Origin: an uncultured Oscillospiraceae bacterium
Lineage (GTDB): Bacteria > Bacillota > Clostridia > Oscillospirales > Oscillospiraceae
Assembly: GCA_910584395.1 (NCBI GenBank)
Contig: CAJUAS010000023.1
Coordinates: 1-30,809 of the forward strand
Length of the DNA stretch: 30,809 nt
Direction of reading: 5' to 3'
The notes beneath the pieces were generated by a model. It had not been told where the DNA came from, searched no databases, and saw nothing but the letters and a program-made list of their open reading frames with translations. The position numbers were made by a program, and so were the translations under genes. Position 1 is the stretch's first letter; each line of letters begins with the position of its first letter. Positions 7,136-14,826 of this stretch are shown here, piece by piece.

Positions 7136-8434
7136 TCAGTCAAAAAGTTTGGGAATGGCATAGTCGGACAGCTCCTTTTTCACCCGCTCCATGTCGATGG
7201 TGAGGAACTGTCCATCCTTGTATATGACCTTGCCCCGGCACATATTCATCACCACGTTGCTCCCGTGGGCGGCAAAGGCCAAATTCTCCGCCACGTCATG
7301 GCAGGGGATGAGGTTGGGCGCGTCAAAATCCACCAAAATGAGGTCTGCGTCGTACCCCGGGGCGATGCGCCCGGTCTTGCGGCCCAGCGCCGCGCCGCCG
7401 TTGACCGTCGCCATCTCCAGCGCGTCCCACGCGGTCAGGGCCAGCGGGTCGCAGCCCACGCCGTTGTGGAGAATGGCGGCCAGCTTGACGTCAAAGAAAA
7501 AGTCGGCAGCATTGTGGGAGGACACCCCGTCCGTCCCCAGCGCCACATTGACCCCCGCCTGTTTCATGGCGGGGATGGGGGCGACTCCGCTTCCTAACTT
7601 CAGGTTGCTGGCGGGGTTGTGGACGCAGGTCACGCCGTGCTTGGCCATGATCGCCCAATCCTCCGGCGTTGTCCACACGCAGTGGGCGGCGGTGGCGCGC
7701 ACGTCCAGCGCCCCGCACTTCTCCAGATATTGAATGGGGGTCAGGCCGCCGTGGCGGGCCTTGCACTCCTCATGCTCCTTTTGGGTCTCGGAGACGTGGA
7801 CGTTCACCCCCAGACCATGGGTCTTTGCAAAATCGGCGATCCACTCCACCAGTCCCTCTTGGGAGGTGTACTCTGCATGGAGGGAGGAATCCACCAAAAT
7901 GCGGCCGTTGTCATAGCCGTGCCACCGGTCAAAGAGAGCCTGCTGCTTGGCGCAGTCGGCGCAGGCGGCCTCAGAAAACTTCTCCCCGAAAAACACCGCG
8001 CCCACGCCTACGTTGCCGCTCATCCCCGCGTCGGCAATGGCCTGCGCCACCGTGGGGGTATACATATACATATCACACAGGCAGGTCACACCGGAGGAGA
8101 TCATCTCCGCCAGTCCCAGATCGGCGCAGATACGGATGGCTTTGTCGTCCCACTTGGCCTCGGCGGGGAAAATGTAGTCGTTGAGCCATGAATGGAGGTC
8201 GTGTCCCCCGCCGTAGCCCCGCATGGCGGTCATGGGCACGTGGGTGTGGGCGTTGACGAAGCCGGGCATCAACACCTTGCCGCCGCCGTTCACCTGCTTG
8301 CCGTCAAAGCCCTGAGGGCGGGTCTGGGAGACGGAGACGATCTTCCCGCCCTCCACCAGCACATAGGCGTTTGGCAGAACAGTGCGGGCGTCGTCCATCA
8401 AAAGGGCGGTGACGTTGGAAAACAGTGTGCTCAT
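7136..8434 (-). CDS. Amidohydrolase, MTA/SAH deaminase-like
   Basis: A 432-residue metal-dependent hydrolase of the MtaD/SsnA/TrzN branch of the amidohydrolase superfamily. Metal ligands are visible: H63 and H65 in NAHTHVPM, H213 in NVHVSET, H251 in AAHCVW and D302 in GTDG. Close relatives deaminate 5'-methylthioadenosine or S-adenosylhomocysteine to the inosine form; guanine or other deaminase activity is less likely but cannot be excluded. It begins ten bases after the purine nucleoside phosphorylase stop with an AGGAGG site and is surely cotranscribed with it. The pair suggests deamination followed by phosphorolysis in purine nucleoside salvage. Confidence 0.88.
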   Translation of the reverse strand: MSTLFSNVTALLMDDARTVLPNAYVLVEGGKIVSVSQTRPQGFDGKQVNGGGKVLMPGFVNAHTHVPMTAMRGYGGGHDLHSWLNDYIFPAEAKWDDKAIRICADLGLAEMISSGVTCLCDMYMYTPTVAQAIADAGMSGNVGVGAVFFGEKFSEAACADCAKQQALFDRWHGYDNGRILVDSSLHAEYTSQEGLVEWIADFAKTHGLGVNVHVSETQKEHEECKARHGGLTPIQYLEKCGALDVRATAAHCVWTTPEDWAIMAKHGVTCVHNPASNLKLGSGVAPIPAMKQAGVNVALGTDGVSSHNAADFFFDVKLAAILHNGVGCDPLALTAWDALEMATVNGGAALGRKTGRIAPGYDADLILVDFDAPNLIPCHDVAENLAFAAHGSNVVMNMCRGKVIYKDGQFLTIDMERVKKELSDYAIPKLFD

Positions 8435-8444
8435 CGTCCCCTCC

Positions 8445-9269
8445 TTACAGCTCGTTCAGGCAGGCCAGCACCAGCGCGGAGAACTTGTCCTTGGCCACGG
8501 CCGCCGCCGCCAGCACCTCTCCTTCGGTGAGGGGCTGATCCAAAATGCCCGCAGCCATGTTGGAGAGGAGGGTAAAGCCCAGCACCTTCATGCCGCAGTG
8601 CCCCGCCACGATGACCTCGGGGGCGGTGGACATCCCCACCGCGTCCGCCCCAAGGGTTCGGGCCAGCCGCACCTCGGCAGGAGTCTCGTACTGCGGGCCG
8701 GGGAAGTACATATACACGCCCTCCCTCAGGGTGATGCCCAGCTCCCCCGCCTTGCGGCGGGCCACCTCCCGCAGGGCGGGGGTGTAGAGGTGGGTTGCGT
8801 CGGGGAAGCGCGGGCCGAACTCGTCCACATTCGCCCCCCGCAGAGGAGATTCCATAAAGATCTTGATGTGGTCGGTGATGAGCATCAGCTCGCCCACGTT
8901 CCATGCGGTGTTGACGCAGCCGGCGGCGTTGGTGACCAGCATGGTCTCCGCCCCTAAGAGCTTCAGCACCCGCACGGCATAGGACACCTCCTCATAGGAG
9001 TATCCTTCATAGTGGTGCATCCGCCCCTGCATCACCGCCACCGGCTGCCCGCCCAGCGTGCCGAACACCAGCTGTCCCTTGTGGCCGGGGGCGGTGGAGG
9101 GCTTGAAGTGGGGGATGTCGCCGTAGGGCACTGCGACGGGGTCTTCCACCACGTCGCCCAGAAAGCCAAGGCCGGAGCCAAGCACCATCAGGGTCTTGGG
9201 GACAAAGTCTCCGATCCGGGCGCGCAAATCATCCGCGCTTTCCTTATAGTCGGCATAGGTAAACTGCAT
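8445..9269 (-). CDS. Purine nucleoside phosphorylase (trimeric PNP family)
   Basis: A 274-residue cytoplasmic enzyme that cleaves purine nucleosides with phosphate into base and (deoxy)ribose-1-phosphate. Signatures in order: LGSGLG (30-35), HFKPSTAPGH (54-63), GRMHHYEGYS (82-91), TNAAGCVN (113-120), PGPQYETPAE with E195, GMSTAPE (212-218) and LLSNMAAG with N237. E195 and N237 match the human Glu201/Asn243 pair that selects 6-oxopurines (inosine, guanosine), whereas MTA phosphorylases carry Asp at the latter place. The ATG at 9269 has AGGAGG eight or so bases upstream; the frame continues ten codons further without a ribosome site. It heads the minus-strand run that continues into the deaminase-like gene. 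Confidence 0.92.
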   Translation of the reverse strand: MQFTYADYKESADDLRARIGDFVPKTLMVLGSGLGFLGDVVEDPVAVPYGDIPHFKPSTAPGHKGQLVFGTLGGQPVAVMQGRMHHYEGYSYEEVSYAVRVLKLLGAETMLVTNAAGCVNTAWNVGELMLITDHIKIFMESPLRGANVDEFGPRFPDATHLYTPALREVARRKAGELGITLREGVYMYFPGPQYETPAEVRLARTLGADAVGMSTAPEVIVAGHCGMKVLGFTLLSNMAAGILDQPLTEGEVLAAAAVAKDKFSALVLACLNEL

Positions 9270-9312
9270 ACGAAAACCTCCTGAAGCACAATTTGACAAG
9301 TCAGTTACCGCT

Positions 9313-9341
9313 ATTTTACACTACCTACCGCCAAAAGGCAA
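9313..9341 (-). promoter_or_regulatory. PNP operon promoter
   Basis: On the minus strand TTGCCT (9341-9336) and TAAAAT (9318-9313) are 17 bases apart. Transcription would start near 9306, about 37 bases before the PNP start codon. Confidence 0.72.
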
Positions 9342-9380
9342 GGTATTCCAAGGCTTTGGGGACAAAATTTGAAAAGCGTA

Positions 9381-9408
9381 TTGACTTTGGCGGAAAATCT
9401 GATATAAT
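9381..9408 (+). promoter_or_regulatory. tRNA-Ser promoter
   Basis: TTGACT (9381-9386) and consensus TATAAT (9403-9408) are 16 bases apart. The start would be near 9415, some 33 bases before the mature tRNA 5' end. Confidence 0.82.
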
Positions 9409-9447
9409 CATTTGTGCTGTCCTGATCGGGCAGAAACATTGTGACCT

Positions 9448-9536
9448 GCAGTGGTATCGAAGTGGTCATAACGAGCACGATTGGAAATCGTGTGGCCTTC
9501 ACGGGCCCGAGGGTTCGAATCCCTCCCACTGCGCCA
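9448..9536 (+). tRNA. tRNA-Ser (anticodon GGA)
   Basis: An 89-base class II tRNA. The acceptor arm GCAGTGG (9448-9454) pairs perfectly with CCACTGC (9526-9532), followed by discriminator G and an encoded CCA end. The anticodon stem CACGA/TCGTG (9476-9480, 9488-9492) closes loop TTGGAAA with anticodon GGA at 9483-9485, reading UCC and UCU. A long variable arm (GGCC...GGCC type) precedes the T arm GAGGG-TTCGAAT-CCCTC. The long variable arm is what marks it as serine. Confidence 0.97.
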
Positions 9537-9537
9537 A

Positions 9538-9570
9538 AAAACAGCACCCCGTTGGGGGTGCTGTTTTCTT
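9538..9570 (+). terminator. tRNA-Ser terminator
   Basis: AAAACAGCACCCC (9538-9550) pairs perfectly with 9555-9567 around a GTTG loop, followed by CTTT. It begins directly after the tRNA CCA. The A-run on the left makes it usable in the other direction too. Confidence 0.9.
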
Positions 9571-9639
9571 TGTTCGTACTGTTTTGGTGTGAACTATAGC
9601 ATATTTCTTGATATTTCCTAACTTATTTTGGATTTTAAC

Positions 9640-9673
9640 AAGACAAAAGAACCGTCCCCTTGTCTTCAAGGGG
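9640..9673. repeat. REP-like palindromic element at the ogt 3' end
   Basis: AAGACAA (9640-9646) and TTGTCTT (9660-9666) form an inverted repeat around AAGAACCGTCCCC. A second inverted repeat overlaps it: CCCCTTG (9656-9662) with CAAGGGG (9667-9673) around TCTT. The two hairpins cannot form at once. From memory, very similar sequences (GGGGACGGTTCTTTTGTCT) recur in many Clostridia, often near RAYT/Y1 transposases, but I cannot verify that here. The element supplies the last codon and the stop of ogt and may help end its transcript. Confidence 0.5.
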
Positions 9674-10142
9674 CACTTTCCTTCCCTCTTTCCCCCTTCT
9701 CCAGCGTCAGCAGCGCCTCCTTCATGTCCAAGCCGCTGCCATAGCCCACCAGCTTGCCGTTCGCGCCGATGACCCGGTGGCAGGGAACGGCGATCAAGAT
9801 CGGGTTTTGGTGGTTTGCCATCCCCACGGCTCGGCAAGCCTTGGGGCTGCCCACTGCGGCGGCGATCTGTCCGTAGGTGCGGGTCTCCCCATAGGGGATG
9901 TCCCGCAGCGCCCGCCACACCTTCTCCTGAAAGGGCGTCCCCCGGAGAAGATAGGGGAAGTCAAATTCCCGTCTCTCTCCGTTCCAATACTCCATGACCT
10001 GCTGAAACACCAGCTCCGTCAGGGCCGTTCGCCCCTCCTCGCAAGCCGGTTCGTCCGTCCGCATCAATAGCGTGACAGCGCCGTCCCGGTATCCGATCTT
10101 AAGCTGCCCAAAGGGAAAGGAATATACGGCATAGCCATCCAT
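9666..10142 (-). CDS. ogt: Methylated-DNA--[protein]-cysteine S-methyltransferase
   Basis: A 158-residue suicide repair protein that moves alkyl groups from O6-alkylguanine onto its own cysteine. The acceptor is C121 in IAVPCHRVIGANG, preceded by the DNA-binding helix region RTYGQIAAAVGSPKACRAVGMANHQNP. The N-terminal MGMT-type domain (residues 1-65) is short but complete. The ATG at 10142 is preferred because AGGAGG (10156-10151) is eight bases upstream; the in-frame ATG at 10148 is only two bases from that site. The last codon and TGA stop lie inside a palindromic element, so the C-terminal tail may have been altered by its insertion. It stands alone between the ftsZ terminator and the tRNA gene. 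Confidence 0.93.
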   Translation of the reverse strand: MDGYAVYSFPFGQLKIGYRDGAVTLLMRTDEPACEEGRTALTELVFQQVMEYWNGERREFDFPYLLRGTPFQEKVWRALRDIPYGETRTYGQIAAAVGSPKACRAVGMANHQNPILIAVPCHRVIGANGKLVGYGSGLDMKEALLTLEKGERGKESAP

Positions 10143-10187
10143 GCTCATACCCTCCTTTTGAATTTACAAAAAGCGTTTGCCCCTACG

Positions 10188-10193
10188 ATTATA
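10188..10193 (-). promoter_or_regulatory. Possible -10 of the ogt promoter
   Basis: A consensus TATAAT lies on the minus strand 46 bases before the ogt start. The expected -35 position holds only weak matches, so the promoter may depend on an activator or be weak. Confidence 0.45.
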
Positions 10194-10237
10194 GCACAGC
10201 TTGCGGCAGATAAATCCCGCCGCTCCCTCTGTAACAC

Positions 10238-10268
10238 AAAAAGCACCGCCGGCGGGCGGTGCTTTTTT
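10238..10268 (-). terminator. ftsZ terminator, end of the dcw cluster
   Basis: AAAAAGCACCGCC (10238-10250) pairs perfectly with GGCGGTGCTTTTT (10255-10267) around GGCG. On the minus strand the stem is followed by TTTTTGTGTT. It starts about ten bases after the ftsZ stop. Confidence 0.9.
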
Positions 10269-10278
10269 CTGTGTCAGA

Positions 10279-11421
10279 TCAATTGCCACGGTTAAAAATC
10301 TTGAGGATCATGTCGAAATCGCTGTCCTCGCCGCTCTCCTTCTTCTCCTCCTCAGCGGGGGGAGCGGAAGCGCTCTGTGCGCCGCCCACAGGAGCGGGAG
10401 CAGGCCGCGCGGGGGTCGCGGCGGGGTCGCGGCGGGCCGCGGGAGCTTGTCCGCCGGGAATCTGGCGGTCTTCAAAGCCGGTGGCGATGACGGTGATGCA
10501 CATCTCGTCCTCCAAGCTCTCGTCAAAGGCCGCGCCGAAGATGAACAGCGCGTCGGGATCGGCCACCTCGCGGATCATGTTGGTGGCCACGGTGACCTCG
10601 TCCAGATCCATATCCATCGAGCCGGTGACATTGACGATCACGCCCCGCGCGCCGTCGATGGCGGTCTCCAGCAGGGGGCTGGAAATAGCCATGTTGGCGG
10701 CCTCCTGCGCCTTGTTCTTGCCGGCGGCGCGGCCCACGCCCATGTGGGCCATGCCCGCGTCCTTCATCACGGCGGTCACGTCGGCGAAGTCCAGATTGAT
10801 AAAGCCGGTGATCTTAATAAGGTCGGACACCGACTGCACCGCCTGACGCAGCACATCGTCGGCAATCTCAAACGCGTTGGCAAAGGTGATCTTCTGGTCG
10901 GTGGCGTACTGAAGCCGGTCGTTGGGGATGATGACCAGCGAGTCCACCTTGGTGCGAAGCTCGGCGATGCCGGCCTCGGCCTGCTTCATGCGGCGGGCGC
11001 CCTCAAAGGAGAAGGGCTTGGTGACCACGCCCACGGTGAGGATGCCCATCTCCTTGGCGATGTCCGCCACGATGGGCGCTGCGCCCGTGCCCGTGCCGCC
11101 GCCCATACCGGCGGTGATGAACACCATGTCGGTGCCCTCCAGCAACTTGGCGATCTGCGCCCGGCTCTCCTCGGCGGACTTGCGGCCCATCTCAGGATCA
11201 GAGCCTGCGCCCTTGCCTGCGGTGAGCTTCTCACCGATCTGGATCTTATACGTCGCGCTGGACACGTCCAGAAACTGCTTGTCCGTATTGACGGCGATGA
11301 AGTCCACGCCCTTCACGTTGGCCTTCACCATGCGGTTGACCACGTTGTTGCCGCCCCCGCCAACGCCAATTACCTTGATGATATCGTCGGTATTCATACC
11401 GGGGTCTAATTGAAACGCCAT
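10279..11421 (-). CDS. ftsZ: Cell division protein FtsZ
   Basis: A 380-residue tubulin-like GTPase that polymerises into the Z ring at midcell. The nucleotide site shows GVGGGGNN (19-26) and the tubulin signature GGGTGTG (107-113); IPNDRL and the T7-loop region NLDFADV follow. After about residue 325 comes a Pro/Ala-rich and then Glu-rich linker, ending in SDFDMILKIFNRGN, the conserved C-terminal peptide that docks SepF/FtsA-type anchors. The ATG at 11421 has AGGAGGGG just upstream; the frame reads nine codons further without a ribosome site. It is the last dcw gene, with its own promoter. No ftsA is adjacent, so SepF may be the main anchor (inference). Confidence 0.98.
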   Translation of the reverse strand: MAFQLDPGMNTDDIIKVIGVGGGGNNVVNRMVKANVKGVDFIAVNTDKQFLDVSSATYKIQIGEKLTAGKGAGSDPEMGRKSAEESRAQIAKLLEGTDMVFITAGMGGGTGTGAAPIVADIAKEMGILTVGVVTKPFSFEGARRMKQAEAGIAELRTKVDSLVIIPNDRLQYATDQKITFANAFEIADDVLRQAVQSVSDLIKITGFINLDFADVTAVMKDAGMAHMGVGRAAGKNKAQEAANMAISSPLLETAIDGARGVIVNVTGSMDMDLDEVTVATNMIREVADPDALFIFGAAFDESLEDEMCITVIATGFEDRQIPGGQAPAARRDPAATPARPAPAPVGGAQSASAPPAEEEKKESGEDSDFDMILKIFNRGN

Positions 11422-11506
11422 GTTTGCCCCTCCTAAGTAAATATACAAGCAGTGGTGTGCCGCCGCTTGCGGGTTATCCTATATATTGAGTCTGACTTAT
11501 TTTCTA

Positions 11507-11534
11507 TTGTAGCCCCTTTCCGCCGTCAGGTCAA
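11507..11534 (-). promoter_or_regulatory. ftsZ promoter
   Basis: On the minus strand TTGACC (11534-11529) and TACAAT (11512-11507) are 16 bases apart, in the 140-base gap between ftsQ and ftsZ. This would give ftsZ extra transcription with a leader of about 80 bases. Confidence 0.72.
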
Positions 11535-11561
11535 GGTTTTTTTGTCTTTTCACGCGGATTT

Positions 11562-12347
11562 TTATTCCGGAATAAAATGGAGGGTCTCGTTGTCGCTGAT
11601 GTCCACCCGGTAATGCTGGTTGGGAGAGACTCCGGGATCGTTCATTGCCGCCGCAAAGCGGCGCAGCCAGTAGCTCAGTCCCGTTTCGCTGGGGGTGGGC
11701 GATTCCAGCGCCACGCTCAGCTCTACGGTGAAGCGTCCGCCATAGCCCAGCACGATCTGGTGATCCTTGGAAAGATCCACGCTGTCCAACTTGTCCAACA
11801 GCCGGTTTTTCTCCAGCGCGGAGAGCAGCTCGCGCAGCCGCTCCAGCCGGGGACGCTGCTCTTGGGCGGTGGCAAGGCTCGTCCCCGCGGCGGGGGCAAG
11901 GGGGGAAATGCCCGTGATGGCGGCGTGGTCTCCGGCGGTGGGGACGCTCTCCAGCAGCTTTCCCGTCGAATCCATCAGCCACCAGCGGCCCTCATGGGCG
12001 ACGGCGGCCACGGCCTGTCCCTCCGTCACCGAAATGACCACCCCGTCGGGCAGGGCGCGGCGGATGGAGACCGTCCGGACATAGGGCAGACGGCTTCGGA
12101 TCTCCCGGGCCAGCTTGGCGCGGTCGATCATAAAGAGGTTGTCGCCGTATTGGATGCCGGTCACGTCAATGATCTCCTGAGCGGTATAGCGGGAATTGCC
12201 CGTGACTTGGATCTCTCCCACCCGGAAGAAAACAGCGCACGCCGCCACCACCGCCGCAAGGATCAATACGGCGGAGACTGCCTTATAAAGCCCGGGGAAG
12301 CGGCCTCGGGTGCGGCGTCTTGTTTTGTGGCGGCGTTGCTGCGGCAT
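11562..12347 (-). CDS. ftsQ: Cell division protein FtsQ/DivIB
   Basis: A 261-residue bitopic membrane protein of the divisome that, with FtsL and FtsB/DivIC, controls the septal synthase. The N-terminus is short and Arg/Lys-rich, then one membrane helix (about residues 20-43, LYKAVSAVLILAAVVAACAVFF), then an external POTRA domain (IQVTGNSRYTAQEIIDVTGI to VISVTEG) and the FtsQ C-terminal domain. I start at the ATG at 12347, which has AGGG eight bases upstream; the ATG at 12374 lies inside the end of murA without a site. The stop codon lies inside a perfect 18-base palindrome (11560-11577). Confidence 0.93.
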   Translation of the reverse strand: MPQQRRHKTRRRTRGRFPGLYKAVSAVLILAAVVAACAVFFRVGEIQVTGNSRYTAQEIIDVTGIQYGDNLFMIDRAKLAREIRSRLPYVRTVSIRRALPDGVVISVTEGQAVAAVAHEGRWWLMDSTGKLLESVPTAGDHAAITGISPLAPAAGTSLATAQEQRPRLERLRELLSALEKNRLLDKLDSVDLSKDHQIVLGYGGRFTVELSVALESPTPSETGLSYWLRRFAAAMNDPGVSPNQHYRVDISDNETLHFIPE

Positions 12348-12357
12348 AACGTGATCC

Positions 12358-13629
12358 CTACTCTTTCTCTGCATAATATGCCTTGGCGTTCAAGGCGGTC
12401 AAATCTCCGGCCAGATCGGCGTAGCCCCGGCGGATGTGGCACAGGCCACAGAGGGCGCTCTCCCCCTCGGCGGCCAGCGCCGCCACGGCCAGCGCCGCCC
12501 CGCCCCGCAGATCAAAGGCCTCCAGCGCGGCGGCGTGGAGCTGTTCTACCCCGCACACCACCGCCACCCGGCCCTCGGTGCGGATGTCCGCGCCCATTTT
12601 GCGAAGCTCGTCGATGTGGCGGTAACGGCTGGAGAACATATTCTCCACGAACATGGTCGCGCCCCTTGCGGTGCAAAGGCTTGCCATGACGGGGGCTTGG
12701 GCGTCGGTGGGGAAGCCGGGATAGGGCGCGGTGCGGATGGGACGCACGGCCTTCAGGGGCGTGGCCGGATCGCGCTTGAGCCAGATGCGCTCCCCCTCGC
12801 TCTTCACCATACACCCCGCTTCCGCCAAGATCGCGCTGACGGGGGAGAGCTGGCGGTAGTCCACCCCGCTGAGGCAGATCTCCCCGCCTGCGGCCGCGGC
12901 GGCGGATAGGTATGTAGCGGCCACGATCCGGTCTCCCATCACCGTGGCCTCTCCGCCGTGGAGGGGTGCGCCCCCCGTGCCCCGGATGGTGATAACGGAA
13001 GTTCCTGCCCCCCGCACGTCCCCGCCCATGTCGTTCAAAAAGTCCTGAAGCTGAACGATCTCCGGCTCTCTGGCGGCGTTTTGGATGGTGGTGACCCCTG
13101 CGGCGACGGCGGCGGCCAGCATGGCGTTCTCCGTCGCCCCCACACTGGGGATGGACAGGGAGATGTCGTTGCCCCGCAGGCCGACCGCGGCGCACCGCAG
13201 CCCGTCCGGGCCTTCCGAAACCTGTGAGCCAAGCGTCCGCAGGGCCTCCAAATGCAGGTCGATGGGCCGCGGCCCAAGCTCACAGCCGCCGGGATGGCAC
13301 ATTCCCGCCATACCCAGCCGGGCCAAGATCGGCCCAAGAAAAATCACGGAGGAGCGCATGGAGCGCATCAGCGCCTCCGGGATCTCGCAGGTTTTGAGGG
13401 TGGACGCGTCCACCCAGACCGTCTCTCCGTCCGCTTCCACCTCGCAGCCCAAGTGGCGAAGGATGTCCAGAGAAGCGGTCACATCGGTCAGGTGAGGGCA
13501 GTTGCGGATGACGCTTTTCCCCGACCCCAGCAGCGTGGCGGCCAAAAGCGGAAGGACGCTGTTTTTCGCGCCCTGAACCGTCAACTCCCCCCGCAAGGCT
13601 CTTCCGCCCTCTATTTTCAGTGCTTCCAC
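12358..13629 (-). CDS. murA: UDP-N-acetylglucosamine 1-carboxyvinyltransferase
   Basis: A 423-residue EPSP-synthase-fold enzyme that transfers enolpyruvyl from PEP to UDP-GlcNAc, the committed step of peptidoglycan synthesis. The active-site Cys116 is present in HPGGCELGPRPIDLH, so fosfomycin should bind. K22 in VQGAKNS and the SVGATENAMLAA loop are typical, as is GADIRTEG near the C-terminus. The start is GTG at 13629 with GGGAGGGG upstream, which also gives the usual N-terminus (EALKIEGGRALRGELTVQGAKN); the ATG at 13659 has no usable site. It occupies the slot where Bacillus has murB. The gap to ftsQ is only ten bases. Confidence 0.96.
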   Translation of the reverse strand: MEALKIEGGRALRGELTVQGAKNSVLPLLAATLLGSGKSVIRNCPHLTDVTASLDILRHLGCEVEADGETVWVDASTLKTCEIPEALMRSMRSSVIFLGPILARLGMAGMCHPGGCELGPRPIDLHLEALRTLGSQVSEGPDGLRCAAVGLRGNDISLSIPSVGATENAMLAAAVAAGVTTIQNAAREPEIVQLQDFLNDMGGDVRGAGTSVITIRGTGGAPLHGGEATVMGDRIVAATYLSAAAAAGGEICLSGVDYRQLSPVSAILAEAGCMVKSEGERIWLKRDPATPLKAVRPIRTAPYPGFPTDAQAPVMASLCTARGATMFVENMFSSRYRHIDELRKMGADIRTEGRVAVVCGVEQLHAAALEAFDLRGGAALAVAALAAEGESALCGLCHIRRGYADLAGDLTALNAKAYYAEKE

Positions 13630-13683
13630 GGTGATCCCCTCCCCTGTTTCATGGGTCATCCTATGCGGGAGGGGATGGAGGTG

Positions 13684-14814
13684 CTACCCCGCCAGTGACA
13701 GCAGGGTGTCGAGGATCAGCTCGGTGGCGTCGGGCGGGGCCAGCTTGGCGACGGCCTCCCCCATGCGTCTGCGCCGGTCTGGGTCGTCCAAAAGGTGTCT
13801 CACCTCGTCGTAGAGCCGCCGGGGGGTGCAGTCCGTTTCGGGCAGAAGCACCGCCCCGCCGCCGTCGGCCAGCACGCGGGCATTTTTGGTCTGGTGGTCG
13901 CCGGTGACGTTGGGAGAGGGGACTAAAATGGCGGGCTTGGCCAGCGCGATCAGCTCGGAGATGGTGGACGCCCCCGCCCGGCAAAGCACCACGTCGGCGG
14001 CCGCCATGCAAAGGGGCATATCATCGATGTAGGCCCGCACGTCCAGCGCCGGGTGATCCGCCAGCTCCACGCCCTTGGCCTTCAGGGCGTTGACCGTGTC
14101 GTCAAAGTACCACTTCCCCGTGCCGTGGATCTGGCAGAAGGGTGTGCCGTCCCCCACGCACAGGGCCAGAAAGTCCGCCATGCGGCGGTTCATCTCCACC
14201 GCTCCCAGCGAACCCCAGCAGGAGAGCACCAGTGGCTTTCCCTCCGGGATGCCCAGCGCCTGACGCGCCTCCTTGCGGCTCTTGGCGTAAAAGCCGGGGC
14301 GCACCGGCGTACCGGTGACCACCACCTTGCCGGGGTCGGGGTAGTGGGCGGAAAGGTCTCCGGCAATGCCCACCATCACCCGGTCAACGTGCTTGGCCAG
14401 CCGCTTGGTGGTCAGGCCGGGTACGGCGTTGGACTCGTGGATGGCGGTGGGGATGCCCCGCCGCGCCGCCTCCCGGGTGACGGGGTAGGAGGCGAAGCCC
14501 CCTGTGCCCACCACCAGATCAGGCCGGAACTCATCAAGGATCGCCGCCGCCTGCCGGCGGGAGCGGAAGATGTTTTTTGCCGCCATGAGGTTGTGGCGAA
14601 GCCCCTCGGCGCTGAGCTTGCGGCGAAAGGAGTTGATGTTGACCTGACGAAGCTCAAAGCCCGCCTGAGGCACTAAATGGGACTCCATGGAGTCCCCCGC
14701 CGCGCCCACAAACAGCACCTTTGTGCCGGGCTTGCGCGCCTGAAGTCCTTTTGCCAGAGCCAGAGCCGGGTTGATGTGTCCCGCCGTGCCGCCGCAGGTA
14801 AAGATCACTCGCAC
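13684..14814 (-). CDS. murG: Lipid II synthase, UDP-GlcNAc:undecaprenyl-PP-MurNAc-pentapeptide GlcNAc transferase
   Basis: A 376-residue GT-B glycosyltransferase on the inner face of the membrane that converts lipid I to lipid II. The first G loop FTCGGTAGHINPALALAKGL is at the N-terminus, then GTGGFASYPV, AIHESNAVPGLTTK, the middle G loop SCWGSLGAVEMN, and the UDP-GlcNAc site CRAGASTISELIALAKPAILVPSPNVTGDHQTKNA split across the C-domain. The usual GGS of the middle loop reads WGS here. GTG at 14814 is the start, with AAGGGGG seven bases upstream that overlaps the end of ftsW, twelve bases away. Confidence 0.97.
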   Translation of the reverse strand: MRVIFTCGGTAGHINPALALAKGLQARKPGTKVLFVGAAGDSMESHLVPQAGFELRQVNINSFRRKLSAEGLRHNLMAAKNIFRSRRQAAAILDEFRPDLVVGTGGFASYPVTREAARRGIPTAIHESNAVPGLTTKRLAKHVDRVMVGIAGDLSAHYPDPGKVVVTGTPVRPGFYAKSRKEARQALGIPEGKPLVLSCWGSLGAVEMNRRMADFLALCVGDGTPFCQIHGTGKWYFDDTVNALKAKGVELADHPALDVRAYIDDMPLCMAAADVVLCRAGASTISELIALAKPAILVPSPNVTGDHQTKNARVLADGGGAVLLPETDCTPRRLYDEVRHLLDDPDRRRRMGEAVAKLAPPDATELILDTLLSLAG

Positions 14815-14826
14815 AAAAGCACCCCC

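Noticed and set aside
10201..11409. A 402-codon plus-strand frame opposite ftsZ
   Set aside because: Antisense shadow of ftsZ; starts upstream of the ftsZ terminator without a ribosome site.
11560..11577. Perfect 18-base palindrome TTTTATTCCGGAATAAAA over the ftsQ stop
   Set aside because: The stem is AT-only with a CCGG loop and no following U run, so it is a poor terminator. No known operator fits; probably chance, given coding constraint at the stop.
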